Positions 42,620-51,103 of a stretch of 64,000 nt of DNA are shown here, in pieces. Below the pieces are notes generated by a model. It did not search any database, was not told the origin of the DNA, and saw only the letters and a program-made list of their open reading frames with translations. The stretch is from UMGS1766 sp963660915 (GTDB lineage: Bacteria > Bacillota > Clostridia > Oscillospirales > Oscillospiraceae). Numbering within the stretch: position 1 is the stretch's first letter; the number at the start of each line of letters is the position of its first letter. Location: assembly GCA_963660915.1 (NCBI GenBank), contig CAVLAO010000001.1, positions 62,001 through 126,000 on the forward strand, in the 5' to 3' direction. The position numbers were made by a program, and so were the translations under genes.

Positions 42620-43245
42620 TTCAGCACCTCCATGATGACCGCCGTAGTGGCCTCAATGGTGGGCTGGTTGTCGATGCTCTTCAGCACGCCGCGCTGGGCA
42701 TAGAAGCTCTTCAGCGGTTCGGTCTCCTCGTGATATGTCACTAGGCGAGCCTTTACCGTTTCGGGCTTGTCATCCTTGCGCTGCTGCAGTGCCTCGCCGC
42801 ATTTATCGCACACACCCTCCTGCTTGGGGGGAGCTGCTACAATGTGGTAAGTAGCTCCGCACTTGATGCAGGTACGGCGGCCGGTCATGCGCTTTTCGAT
42901 CTCCTCATCGGAAATCTCAATGGAGACAACGGCATCGAACTTGACGCCGGCGGCTTCCAACGCTTCTGCCTGAGCGATCGTGCGGGGCACGCCGTCCAAG
43001 ATAAAGCCGTTCTGGCAATCCGCCTCGGCCAGCCGTTCCGTGATTACACCAATAATGACTTCATCCGGAACCAGCTTGCCGGCGTCCATATATTCCTTGG
43101 CCCGCAGTCCCACCGGCGTGCCGTTTGCAACGGCAGCCCGCAGGATGTTGCCTGTGGAAATTGTGGGAATGTTCAGCTTTTTGCTGATAATTTCGGCCTG
43201 AGTGCCTTTACCGGCACCGGGCGCACCCAAAAGGATCAGCTTCAT
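42616..43245 (-). CDS. adk: Adenylate kinase
   Basis: A 209-residue kinase that interconverts ATP, AMP and ADP. The P-loop GAPGAGKGTQ is near residue 7. The LID domain carries a four-Cys zinc site (CIKC near 130 and CDKC near 150), as in many Gram-positive enzymes. The usual LDGFPRT motif reads LDGVPRT. The start is taken at the ATG at 43245, nine nt after GGAGCG; a TTG at 43251 is an alternative. It lies 15 nt after secY. Confidence 0.98.
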   Translation of the reverse strand: MKLILLGAPGAGKGTQAEIISKKLNIPTISTGNILRAAVANGTPVGLRAKEYMDAGKLVPDEVIIGVITERLAEADCQNGFILDGVPRTIAQAEALEAAGVKFDAVVSIEISDEEIEKRMTGRRTCIKCGATYHIVAAPPKQEGVCDKCGEALQQRKDDKPETVKARLVTYHEETEPLKSFYAQRGVLKSIDNQPTIEATTAVIMEVLK

Positions 43246-43260
43246 ATTCAATCGCGCTCC

Positions 43261-44565
43261 TTACTCCAGGAATCCCTTGTAATGACGCATCATCATCTGT
43301 GCCTCCAGTGCCTTCTGGGTTTCCAGAGCAACGGAAACAACGATCAGCACAGAAGTGCCGCCGATTGCCAGATAGCTGGCGCCGATGATTGCACCGGTGA
43401 CGATGGGCAGAATTGCCACCACGGACAGGTACAGAGCACCGAACATGGTGATCTTATTCAGCACCTTGGAGATGAACTCCACCGTGGGACGGCCGGGACG
43501 GAAACCGGGGATAAATCCACCCTGCTTCTTCAGGTTGTTGGCCACTTCCACGGGATTGAACTGAATCGTAGCGTAGAAATAGCTGAAACCAATGATCAGC
43601 AGGAAGTAAACCACGCAGTAGAGAACACTGGTGGTGTCGAACACGCGCATGAACCAGCTGTCCTGCCATTTCGGCACAAAGGCCGCAATGGTGGCAGGGA
43701 TCGAAGCGATGGTCTGAGCGAAAATGATCGGCAGAACGCCGGACATGTTCACCTTCATTGGGATGCTGGTGGTGTTGCCTCCCATCATCTTGCGACCGAC
43801 CACGCGCTTTGCGTACTGCACAGGCAGGCGACGCTCAGCGAGGGTGATGAAGATAACAAAGATAACCATTGCCAGCATGCCGATGACAATCGCCACAGCG
43901 CCGACAGGATGAATGCGGAGAGCACCATCTGTAGTGACGCCCTTTGCCCAGTTGGCAATGCCGGTGTACATCGCCTGCACTGCAGTGGGCACGCGGGACA
44001 CAATGCCCGCAAACAAGATGATAGAAATACCGTTGCCAATGCCAAACTCGGTGATCTGCTCGCCCAGCCACATAGTGAAGGCAGAACCGGCAGTAAACAC
44101 AAGAATGATCACAATGGCAGCCCATACGCCCGTGTTGTCGCCCAGGAAGTTCTGAGTACGGCAGAGCATGTAGTAACCAAAGGCCTGCAACAGACCAATC
44201 GCTACGGTTGCATAACGGGTAATGGCGGCAATCTTCTTCTTACCGTCCTCGCCGCCGTCCTTGGCAAGGCGCTCAAGGGCGGGAATGGCGATGGTCAACA
44301 GCTGAATGATGATGGAGCTGTTAATGTAGGGCTGAATACCCAGTGCCAACACAGTGGCGCGGCCAAAGGCACCACCGCTCATCACATTCATCATACCGAG
44401 AATGGTAGAGCTTGCGTTGGAGAAGTAGGCAGCCAGAAGGGTGGTGTCCACAAAGGGAACCGGGATGTTATTGCCGAGGCGGAAAATCAGAATGATGAAC
44501 GCCGTCATCAGCAACTTTTTCCTCAGCTCGGGGATCTTCCATGCATTACGGATGGTCTCCAGCAT
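43261..44565 (-). CDS. secY: Preprotein translocase subunit SecY
   Basis: A 434-residue, ten-helix channel subunit of the Sec translocon in the cytoplasmic membrane. The N-terminal MLETIRNAWKIPELRKKLL, the plug region near residues 55-75 and the C-terminal cytoplasmic loops are typical. Its start is only 1 nt after the rplO stop, with the GAGGTGAT site inside rplO, so the two are coupled. Confidence 0.99.
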   Translation of the reverse strand: MLETIRNAWKIPELRKKLLMTAFIILIFRLGNNIPVPFVDTTLLAAYFSNASSTILGMMNVMSGGAFGRATVLALGIQPYINSSIIIQLLTIAIPALERLAKDGGEDGKKKIAAITRYATVAIGLLQAFGYYMLCRTQNFLGDNTGVWAAIVIILVFTAGSAFTMWLGEQITEFGIGNGISIILFAGIVSRVPTAVQAMYTGIANWAKGVTTDGALRIHPVGAVAIVIGMLAMVIFVIFITLAERRLPVQYAKRVVGRKMMGGNTTSIPMKVNMSGVLPIIFAQTIASIPATIAAFVPKWQDSWFMRVFDTTSVLYCVVYFLLIIGFSYFYATIQFNPVEVANNLKKQGGFIPGFRPGRPTVEFISKVLNKITMFGALYLSVVAILPIVTGAIIGASYLAIGGTSVLIVVSVALETQKALEAQMMMRHYKGFLE

Positions 44566-44566
44566 C

Positions 44567-45004
44567 TCAGATCACCTCGGCCTTTCCTCCTGCAGCTTCG
44601 ATCTTTTCCTTAGCGGAAGCGGAAAAGGCGGAGGCCTGGACAGTGAGCTTCTTAGTGATCTCACCGTTACCCAGAATCTTCACACCGTACTCGCACTTGG
44701 AGACGACACCGGTGGCCAACAGAGCCTGAGCGTCGACTGTTGCGCCGTCCTCAAACTTGTTGAGTGCGGACACGTTAATTGCGGTCAGAGGCTTCGCAAA
44801 GATATTGTGGAAGCCGCGCTTCGGCAGACGACGAGCCAGAGGCATCTGGCCGCCTTCGAAACCGATACGGGTATGGCCGCTGCGGGCCAGCTGACCCTTG
44901 TGACCTTTACCGGCAGTCTTACCGTTGCCGGAACCGTGGCCACGGCCCTTACGCTTAGCGCTGAAGGTGGAGCCGGCTGCGGGGGACAGTTCAGAAAGTT
45001 TCAT
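44567..45004 (-). CDS. rplO: 50S ribosomal protein L15
   Basis: A 145-residue L15, a late-assembling large-subunit protein. MKLSELSPAAGS and the Gly-rich RKGRGHGSGNGKTAGKGHKG stretch are diagnostic. It is 17 nt after rpmD and directly upstream of secY. Confidence 0.99.
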   Translation of the reverse strand: MKLSELSPAAGSTFSAKRKGRGHGSGNGKTAGKGHKGQLARSGHTRIGFEGGQMPLARRLPKRGFHNIFAKPLTAINVSALNKFEDGATVDAQALLATGVVSKCEYGVKILGNGEITKKLTVQASAFSASAKEKIEAAGGKAEVI

Positions 45005-45021
45005 TACCGTGCACCTCCTTC

Positions 45022-45204
45022 TTACTGCTGCTCGGTCACCTGGAGCAGGTAACCGATCTGAGCGATCTTGCCGCGAGTCTGGACATTGTCCGGCTGAACG
45101 GTGGAATCACCGATCTTGCGCAGACCCAGGGAGGCGGCGGTAGCAATGTGCTTAGCATGGCGGCCGTTCAGGCTCTTGACCAGCTTAATGTTCAGGTTAG
45201 CCAT
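45022..45204 (-). CDS. rpmD: 50S ribosomal protein L30
   Basis: A 60-residue L30, a single ferredoxin-like-fold protein of the large subunit. NIKLVKSLNGR and LGLRKIGDSTVQPDN are the conserved blocks. It lies 15 nt after rpsE. Confidence 0.98.
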   Translation of the reverse strand: MANLNIKLVKSLNGRHAKHIATAASLGLRKIGDSTVQPDNVQTRGKIAQIGYLLQVTEQQ

Positions 45205-45219
45205 TTTCGTGAACCCTCC

Positions 45220-45723
45220 TTACACGATCTCGTCCACGCTCTTGCCGCGGGTCTTTGCGACCTGCTCAGGAGTGCGGAGTGCCTTCAGGCCCTCGAAAGT
45301 GGCACGAATGACGTTCTGGGGGTTGTTGGAGCGCAGGCACTTGGTACGGATGTCGCCAATGCCGGCAGCTTCCATGACTGCACGAACCGGACCGCCGGCG
45401 ATAACGCCGGTACCGGAGGGAGCGGGCTTCAGCAGCACGCGGCCTGCGGAGAAGGTGCCGGTGACTTCGTGGGGGATGGAAGTACCAACCATGGCCACGG
45501 TGATCATGTTCTTCTTAGCATCCTCGATGCCCTTGCGAATTGCCTCAGGCACCTCAGCGGCCTTACCCAGACCGAAGCCGACGCGGCCCTTGCCGTCGCC
45601 CACGACCATCAGTGCGGAGAACTTCATGACGCGGCCGCCCTTAACGGTCTTGCTGACGCGGTTCAGGTAAACGACCTTCTCGATCATTTCGTCCTTCTTC
45701 TGATCTCTATCAAATCTAGCCAT
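45220..45723 (-). CDS. rpsE: 30S ribosomal protein S5
   Basis: A 167-residue S5, which helps keep decoding accurate and lines the mRNA entry. The double-stranded-RNA-binding-like N-terminal domain (VVYLNRVSKTVKGGRVMKFS) and the C-terminal domain with GIGDIRTKCLRSNNPQNVI are complete. It lies 17 nt after rplR. Confidence 0.99.
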   Translation of the reverse strand: MARFDRDQKKDEMIEKVVYLNRVSKTVKGGRVMKFSALMVVGDGKGRVGFGLGKAAEVPEAIRKGIEDAKKNMITVAMVGTSIPHEVTGTFSAGRVLLKPAPSGTGVIAGGPVRAVMEAAGIGDIRTKCLRSNNPQNVIRATFEGLKALRTPEQVAKTRGKSVDEIV

Positions 45724-45740
45724 TGTGTTTCCTCCTCCCC

Positions 45741-46100
45741 TTAAAAGTTCAGGCCGCCCTCACGGGCGCCTTCGGCCAGAGCCTGCACACGGCCGTGGTA
45801 GACATAGCCGCCACGATCGAACACAACAGTCTCAATGCCTTTAGCCTTTGCGCGTTCAGCGATCATCTCGCCGACCTTACGGGCAGCTTCCACGTTGCCG
45901 CCCTTGCCCTCAAAGGCCTTATCCAGGGAAGAAGCGGAAACCAAAGTCACGCCGTTGACATCGTCGATGACCTGGGCGTAGATATTGGTCTCGCTGCGGA
46001 ACACATTCAAGCGGGGTCTCTCGGGGGTGCCGGAGATCTTACCGCGGACGCGCTTATGACGCTTCAGACGCTGCGCGTTGGTGTTGGGTCTTTTAATCAT
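45741..46100 (-). CDS. rplR: 50S ribosomal protein L18
   Basis: A 119-residue 5S rRNA-binding protein of the central protuberance. The basic N-terminus with RVRGKISGTPERPRLNVFRS and the C-terminal FDRGGYVYHGRVQALAEGAR are typical. It lies 14 nt after rplF. Confidence 0.99.
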   Translation of the reverse strand: MIKRPNTNAQRLKRHKRVRGKISGTPERPRLNVFRSETNIYAQVIDDVNGVTLVSASSLDKAFEGKGGNVEAARKVGEMIAERAKAKGIETVVFDRGGYVYHGRVQALAEGAREGGLNF

Positions 46101-46114
46101 TTAGGCACACCTCC

Positions 46115-46663
46115 TTATTTCTTCTTGGCGCCGGTCTTGCCTTCCTTGCGGCGGATGACCTCATCGGCGTACTTGATACCCTTGCCCTTATAAGGCTCAG
46201 GCGGACGGATGGAACGAACCTCAGCGGCGAACTGACCAACCTTCTGCTTGTCGCAGCCAATCACGTTGATGTGGTTAGCGTCGGTCACCTCGAGGGAGAT
46301 GTCGTCAGTCTCGTCAACAAAAACCTGATGGGAGAAACCCACGTTCAGGACGACCTGCTTGCCCTGCTTTGCAGCACGGTAGCCGATGCCGTTGATCTCG
46401 AGGGTCTTAGTGAAGCCCTCGGTCACGCCCACGACCATGTTGTGCAGCAGGCTGCGGGTCAGGCCGTGAAGAGAACGGCTCTCCTTCAGATCATTGGGGC
46501 GGGTAACGGTCAGCACGCCATTGTCCTGAGCGATGGTCAGGATGGGGCTGAAGGTCTGGGTCAGGGTGCCCTTGGGACCCTTGACGGTGACCACATTGCC
46601 GTCAGCGATCGTAATAGTGACGCCGGCGGGGATGGTCACGGGAGCTCTACCAATTCTGGACAT
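46115..46663 (-). CDS. rplF: 50S ribosomal protein L6
   Basis: A 182-residue L6 with two related alpha/beta domains, binding 23S rRNA near the factor site. MSRIGRAPVTIPAGVT and the C-terminal RPPEPYKGKGIKYADEVIRR are conserved. It lies 18 nt after rpsH. Confidence 0.99.
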   Translation of the reverse strand: MSRIGRAPVTIPAGVTITIADGNVVTVKGPKGTLTQTFSPILTIAQDNGVLTVTRPNDLKESRSLHGLTRSLLHNMVVGVTEGFTKTLEINGIGYRAAKQGKQVVLNVGFSHQVFVDETDDISLEVTDANHINVIGCDKQKVGQFAAEVRSIRPPEPYKGKGIKYADEVIRRKEGKTGAKKK

Positions 46664-46681
46664 AATTCTCGTAAACCTCCC

Positions 46682-47077
46682 TTACCAAACAAACGCCAGG
46701 ACTTCGCCGCCGATGTGCTGCGCACGAGCAGCCTTATCGGTCATGACGCCCTTAGAGGTGGAAATGATGGCCACGCCCAGGCCGCGCAGCACGCGAGGCA
46801 GCTCGTCAGCACCGGCGTAGACACGCAGGCCGGGCTTGGAGACACGACGCAGGCCGGAGATGACCTTCTCGTTGCCATTGTACTTCAGAGTGATGCGAAT
46901 GACGCCCTGAGTACCGTCGTCGATCAGCTGGAAGTTCTTGATGTAACCCTCGTCCAGCAGGATCTGAGCGATGGCCTTCTTCATGTTGGAAGCGGGCACA
47001 TCCACAGTGGGATGCTTCGCCGTGTTCGCGTTGCGAATACGGGTGAGCATATCCGCAATAGGATCAGTGATATGCAT
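46682..47077 (-). CDS. rpsH: 30S ribosomal protein S8
   Basis: A 131-residue S8, a primary 16S rRNA binder. MHITDPIADMLTRIRNAN and the C-terminal STSKGVMTDKAARAQHIGGE are the family blocks. The start at 47077 follows AAGGAGGT; the longer frame is rejected. It is separated from the S14 gene by a 189-nt spacer, unusually long for this operon, that ends in a 17-nt sequence also found before rplC. Confidence 0.99.
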   Translation of the reverse strand: MHITDPIADMLTRIRNANTAKHPTVDVPASNMKKAIAQILLDEGYIKNFQLIDDGTQGVIRITLKYNGNEKVISGLRRVSKPGLRVYAGADELPRVLRGLGVAIISTSKGVMTDKAARAQHIGGEVLAFVW

Positions 47078-47266
47078 GGATTTTGACCTCCTTGTAAAGG
47101 TTACAGGCAAAGCCTGTTTAAGATGCCAGGGTATCAGAGGAATGTAAGCAGAAAGCTTTTAATGACTGTCCGCAGCACACGCCGCAGCAATTTTGAAGCC
47201 CCAACCCCGTGTTCCAATGACTTCTGGCATCAGTTTAACAGTTCTGTAGTGAAGAGGCAGCCCGGA

Positions 47267-47452
47267 TTACCAGGAAGCCTTCTTCACGCCGGGAATCTGA
47301 CCCTTATAGGCCAGCTCACGGAAGCAGACACGGCACACGCCGTAGTTGCGCAGATAAGCATGGGGACGGCCGCACAGCTTGCAGCGGTTGTACTGACGGC
47401 TGGAGAACTTAGCAGGACGCTGCTGCTTAACGATCATAGACTTCTTAGCCAT
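47267..47452 (-). CDS. rpsZ: 30S ribosomal protein S14, type Z (zinc)
   Basis: A 61-residue short S14 with the zinc motif CKLC...CRVC (Cys24, 27, 40, 43). This is the zinc-containing form typical of Firmicutes and not the longer zinc-free S14. It lies 15 nt after rplE. Confidence 0.98.
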   Translation of the reverse strand: MAKKSMIVKQQRPAKFSSRQYNRCKLCGRPHAYLRNYGVCRVCFRELAYKGQIPGVKKASW

Positions 47453-47467
47453 TGTTGTTCTCCCTCC

Positions 47468-48007
47468 TTACTTGGCGAACGGAGCACCGAGCTGGCTGAG
47501 CAGCTCGCGGCCCTCTTCGTCGGTCTGTGCAGTAGTGACGATGATGATATCCATGCCGCGGATCTTGTCGATCTGGTCGAACTCGATCTCGGGGAAGATG
47601 ATCTGTTCCTTCAGGCCCAGGGCATAGTTGCCGCGGCCGTCAAAGGAGTCTGCAGAAATACCGCGGAAATCGCGGACACGGGGCAGAGCGATGCAGAACA
47701 AACGCTCCAGGAACTCCCACATCTTGTCCTGACGCAGGGTCACCTTTGCACCGATGGGCATGCCTTCACGCACCTTGAAGTTAGCAACGCTCTTCTTGGC
47801 CTTGGTGATAACTGCCTTCTGGCCGGTGATCTTGGTCAGATCGGAAACAACAGCGTCCAGAACCTTGGCATTTTCACGAGCCTCGGAGCAACCGACGTTG
47901 ATGATGATCTTGTCCAGACGGGGAATCTGCATGGTGGAGGAATAGCCGAACTTGCTCATCAGAGCAGGAGCGACTTCTTCCTGATACTTCGTTTTCAGAG
48001 TAGGCAT
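47468..48007 (-). CDS. rplE: 50S ribosomal protein L5
   Basis: A 179-residue 5S rRNA-binding protein that contacts S13 and P-site tRNA. IPRLDKIIINVGCSEA and the RDFRGISADSFDGRGNYALG block are conserved. It lies 18 nt after rplX. Confidence 0.99.
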   Translation of the reverse strand: MPTLKTKYQEEVAPALMSKFGYSSTMQIPRLDKIIINVGCSEARENAKVLDAVVSDLTKITGQKAVITKAKKSVANFKVREGMPIGAKVTLRQDKMWEFLERLFCIALPRVRDFRGISADSFDGRGNYALGLKEQIIFPEIEFDQIDKIRGMDIIIVTTAQTDEEGRELLSQLGAPFAK

Positions 48008-48025
48008 TTAGTTTCGCTCCTTTCC

Positions 48026-48343
48026 TCAGATTTCGGCGCCGCACTTCTTGCAGACGCGAACCTTCTTGCCATCGGCCAGCAGCTTGTGTGCGGGACGAGT
48101 GGGCTTGTTGCACTTGGGGCAGACACGCTGCACCTTGCATGCGTAAATGGGGGCTTCCATCTTCACGATGCCGCCCTGCTCAGTCTGGCTGATGGGCTTC
48201 TTGTGCTTGGTGGCGATGTTCACGCCCTCAACAACAACCTTGCCCTCGGAAGGCATGACAGACAGGACCTTGCCCTGCTTGCCCTTGTCCTTGCCGGACA
48301 GAACGACGACGAGGTCGTCCTTCTTAATGCTGATAGTATTCAT
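48026..48343 (-). CDS. rplX: 50S ribosomal protein L24
   Basis: A 105-residue assembly-initiating protein with an N-terminal KOW motif (DDLVVVLSGKDKGKQGKVL). The C-terminal part carries CPKC and CKKC pairs that look like a zinc-binding site. It lies 16 nt after rplN. Confidence 0.98.
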   Translation of the reverse strand: MNTISIKKDDLVVVLSGKDKGKQGKVLSVMPSEGKVVVEGVNIATKHKKPISQTEQGGIVKMEAPIYACKVQRVCPKCNKPTRPAHKLLADGKKVRVCKKCGAEI

Positions 48344-48359
48344 TATTCGGGCGCCCTCC

Positions 48360-48728
48360 TTAAATCACTTCGGGAGCCAGAGACAGGATCTTCATGAAGT
48401 CCTTGTCGCGCAGCTCGCGGGCCACTGGCCCAAAGATACGGGTACCGCGGGGGGTGTTGTCGTCCTTGATCAGAACAGCGGCGTTCTCATCAAAGCGAAC
48501 ATAAGAACCGTCTGCACGACGGACGCCACGCACGGTACGGACGATAACAGCCTTGACGACTTCGCCCTTCTTAACCTGACCGCCGGGAGCAGCCTTGCGC
48601 ACGGAAGCAACAATGACGTCGCCAATGTTGCCGTACTTACGCTTGGAGCCGCCCAGGACGCGGATGGTCTTGATCTCCTTGGCGCCGGTATTATCGGCAA
48701 CCTTCAGATAGCTCTCTTCCTGAATCAT
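48360..48728 (-). CDS. rplN: 50S ribosomal protein L14
   Basis: A 122-residue L14 forming bridges with 16S rRNA at the subunit interface. MIQEESYLKVADNTGAKEI and the C-terminal FMKILSLAPEVI are typical. It lies 15 nt after rpsQ. Confidence 0.99.
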   Translation of the reverse strand: MIQEESYLKVADNTGAKEIKTIRVLGGSKRKYGNIGDVIVASVRKAAPGGQVKKGEVVKAVIVRTVRGVRRADGSYVRFDENAAVLIKDDNTPRGTRIFGPVARELRDKDFMKILSLAPEVI

Positions 48729-48743
48729 ACGTTGGGCACCTCC

Positions 48744-49004
48744 TTACTTCGCCTTCTCGACGATCTCGACCACTCTCCAACGCTTATCCTTGGAAAGAGG
48801 ACGGGTCTCCATGACGCGAACGCGGTCGCCGACGCGGCACTCATTGTTCTCGTCATGTGCTTTCAGCTTATAGGTTCTCTTGACGATCTTCTTGTACAGG
48901 GGGTGAGCCACACGGTCGGCGATGGCCACAACGATCGTCTTATCCATCTTATCGGAAACGACCATGCCGACTCTGGTCTTGCGGGAAGAAGTTCTGTTTT
49001 CCAT
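48744..49004 (-). CDS. rpsQ: 30S ribosomal protein S17
   Basis: An 86-residue OB-fold protein. RKTRVGMVVSDKMDKTIVVA and the C-terminal RPLSKDKRWRVVEIVE are the family blocks. The ATG at 49004 is nine nt after AAGGAGG and is preferred to the TTG at 49010. It lies 19 nt after rpmC. Confidence 0.98.
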   Translation of the reverse strand: MENRTSSRKTRVGMVVSDKMDKTIVVAIADRVAHPLYKKIVKRTYKLKAHDENNECRVGDRVRVMETRPLSKDKRWRVVEIVEKAK

Positions 49005-49023
49005 GTTCAATTTCCTCCTTCAA

Positions 49024-49227
49024 TTAGTCGGCGTTAGAAGCGCTCTGCTTCTCACGGATGATGGTCTTAACACGGGCGATGTCCTTCTTGACATCATTGA
49101 TCTTGTTGGGGTTATCCAACTGATTGGTGGCGTTCTGAAGGCGCAGGTTGAACAGGTCCTTCTTCAGATCCGCCAGTTTCTGCTCCAATGCCTCAACGGT
49201 CATGGCGCGAACTTCGGTAGCCTTCAT
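49024..49227 (-). CDS. rpmC: 50S ribosomal protein L29
   Basis: A 67-residue helical-hairpin protein at the tunnel exit, the docking site for SRP and trigger factor. ALEQKLADLKKDLFNLRLQ is diagnostic. Its ATG overlaps the rplP stop by one base (TAATG). Confidence 0.98.
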   Translation of the reverse strand: MKATEVRAMTVEALEQKLADLKKDLFNLRLQNATNQLDNPNKINDVKKDIARVKTIIREKQSASNAD

Positions 49228-49646
49228 TACGCTTCACCTTCTTCCTTAGTCACGATCTTGCACTTGACAGGCAGCTTGTGCATAGCCAGACGCAGAGCCT
49301 CGCGGGCAACTTCCTCGGAAACGCCGGCGATCTCAAACATAACGCGGCCGGGCTTTACCACAGCCACCCAGCTCTCCACGTTGCCCTTACCTTTACCCAT
49401 ACGAACCTCAGCGGGCTTGTGGGTGTAGGGCTTGTCGGGGAAGATCTTGATCCAGACCTGACCGCCACGCTTGGTGTAACGGGTCATGGCCACACGAGCG
49501 GCCTCGATCTGGTTGCTGGTGATCCATGCCGGCTCCAAGGACTGGAGACCGTACTCGCCGTAGTTAACCTTGTTGCCGCGGGTAGCCTTACCGGTCATGC
49601 GGCCGCGGAACTGCTTGCGGCGCTTAACTCTTTTGGGCATCAGCAT
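49227..49646 (-). CDS. rplP: 50S ribosomal protein L16
   Basis: A 139-residue L16 near the peptidyl transferase centre. MLMPKRVKRRKQFRGRMTG is the normal N-terminus, so the ATG at 49646 is used, overlapping the rpsC stop (TAATG). AGGAGGAG in the end of rpsC serves as its site. Confidence 0.99.
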   Translation of the reverse strand: MLMPKRVKRRKQFRGRMTGKATRGNKVNYGEYGLQSLEPAWITSNQIEAARVAMTRYTKRGGQVWIKIFPDKPYTHKPAEVRMGKGKGNVESWVAVVKPGRVMFEIAGVSEEVAREALRLAMHKLPVKCKIVTKEEGEA

Positions 49647-50452
49647 TAGCGATCTCCTCCTTCCTCAGTCTTGCGGGGACCACGATTGTTATTGCGATTG
49701 TAGGGGCGGCGATCACCGTCACGGCGCTGGCCGCGGCCATTGCGGGGACGATCGCTGCGCTCACGATAGGGCTTGCTCAGATCCAGAGTACGGGGCGTAG
49801 TGCGCAGGCTCTGGCTCAGAATCTCTCCCTTGTACACCCAAACCTTGATGCCGATGCGGCCATAGGTGGTGTTTGCCTCAGCGAAGCCGTAGTCAATATC
49901 GGCACGCAGAGTCTGCAGAGGAATGGTACCCTCATGATACTGCTCAACGCGGGCGATCTCAGCGCCAGCCAGACGGCCGGACAGCTTGACCTTGATGCCC
50001 TTTGCGCCGGAACGCATGGCACGGGAGATAGCATTCTTCATTGCACGGCGGAAGGAGGTACGCTTCTCGATCTGCTGGGCGATGTTTTCAGCGACCAGCT
50101 GAGCGTTGGCGTCAATCTCGTTACGCTTGACTTCCACGATGGAGAGCTTCACGTTCTTGCCGGTCATCTTGGCCAGAGCAGCCTCGATGTCCTCAACCTG
50201 GCTCTTGCTCTTATCGGTGCCCACGATCATGCCGGGGCGAGCGCAGTGCACAAACACCTGAACCTTCTCGTTGCTCCGCTCGATCTCGATCTTGGGAACA
50301 CCGGCGGAATAGAGGGTCTTCTTCAGGAACTCACGAATCTTCTTATCCTCGACCAGCAGGTCACCGACCTGATTGTCGCGAGCATACCAGCGAGAGTCCC
50401 AGTCTTTGATGACACCCACACGGAAACCGTGGGGATTGACTTTCTGTCCCAT
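49646..50452 (-). CDS. rpsC: 30S ribosomal protein S3 with Arg/Asn/Gly-rich tail
   Basis: A 268-residue S3 with the KH domain (about 40-110) and the C-terminal S3 domain ending near 215. It has mRNA-helicase and entry-channel roles. About 45 extra residues follow, made mainly of Arg, Asn, Gly and Asp (for example RNGRGQRRDGDRRPYNRNNN). That makes it longer than the roughly 220 residues usual in Firmicutes. The tail is probably disordered and RNA-contacting. It lies 17 nt after rplV. Confidence 0.98.
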   Translation of the reverse strand: MGQKVNPHGFRVGVIKDWDSRWYARDNQVGDLLVEDKKIREFLKKTLYSAGVPKIEIERSNEKVQVFVHCARPGMIVGTDKSKSQVEDIEAALAKMTGKNVKLSIVEVKRNEIDANAQLVAENIAQQIEKRTSFRRAMKNAISRAMRSGAKGIKVKLSGRLAGAEIARVEQYHEGTIPLQTLRADIDYGFAEANTTYGRIGIKVWVYKGEILSQSLRTTPRTLDLSKPYRERSDRPRNGRGQRRDGDRRPYNRNNNRGPRKTEEGGDR

Positions 50453-50469
50453 AAACTAAACCTCCTCGC

Positions 50470-50805
50470 TTATTCTTTCTCGCTCACCACGACGGTGATG
50501 TGAGAGGTACGCTTGTTGATCCGATAGCCGCGGCCCTGAGCACGGGGCATCATGCGCTTCAGGATAGGACCGGGAGTAGCATAAGTCGCAGAGACATACA
50601 GCTTTTCCGGATCCATGTTGAAGTTATTCTCCGCGTTGGCGGCAGCACTCTTAACCAGCTTGCTCAGCAGAGGAGAAGCGGCCTTGGGAGTAGCCATCAG
50701 GATGGCCTGAGCCTGAGCAACGGACTTGCCGCGGATCAGGTCACAGACGATGCCAACCTTACGGGGAGAGATACGAGCATAGCTCAAAACTGCTTTTGCT
50801 TCCAT
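50470..50805 (-). CDS. rplV: 50S ribosomal protein L22
   Basis: A 111-residue tunnel-lining protein. The SPRKVGIVCDLIRGKSVAQA block and the beta-hairpin tip around RMMPRAQGRGYRINKRTSH are intact. It lies 15 nt after rpsS. Confidence 0.99.
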   Translation of the reverse strand: MEAKAVLSYARISPRKVGIVCDLIRGKSVAQAQAILMATPKAASPLLSKLVKSAAANAENNFNMDPEKLYVSATYATPGPILKRMMPRAQGRGYRINKRTSHITVVVSEKE

Positions 50806-50820
50806 TGTAATCTCTCCTCC

Positions 50821-51090
50821 TTACTTAGATTTGGAGCCCACATGGCCGCGGAAGGTGCGGGTGGGAGCAAACTCACCCAGCTTGTGGCCGACCATGTCTT
50901 CAGTGACATACACGGGCACGTGCTTGCGGCCGTCATGGACGGCGATGGTGTGGCCAATGAAGGCAGGATAGATGGTGGAGCTGCGGCTCCAAGTCTTCAG
51001 AACCTTCTTCTCATTGGTCTCGTTCATTTCTTCAACCCGCTTCAGCAGCTCGGGGGCGCAGAAGGGGCCTTTCTTAGTAGATCTGCTCAT
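50821..51090 (-). CDS. rpsS: 30S ribosomal protein S19
   Basis: An 89-residue small-subunit head protein that binds with S13. MSRSTKKGPFCAPELLKRVE and TRTFRGHVGSKSK are conserved ends. It lies 13 nt after rplB. Confidence 0.99.
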   Translation of the reverse strand: MSRSTKKGPFCAPELLKRVEEMNETNEKKVLKTWSRSSTIYPAFIGHTIAVHDGRKHVPVYVTEDMVGHKLGEFAPTRTFRGHVGSKSK

Positions 51091-51103
51091 TCAATTTGCC
51101 TCC

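Noticed and set aside
42844..44613. A 589-codon plus-strand frame opposite adk and secY
   Set aside because: Antisense of two certain genes; long shadow frames are expected with strongly biased codons.
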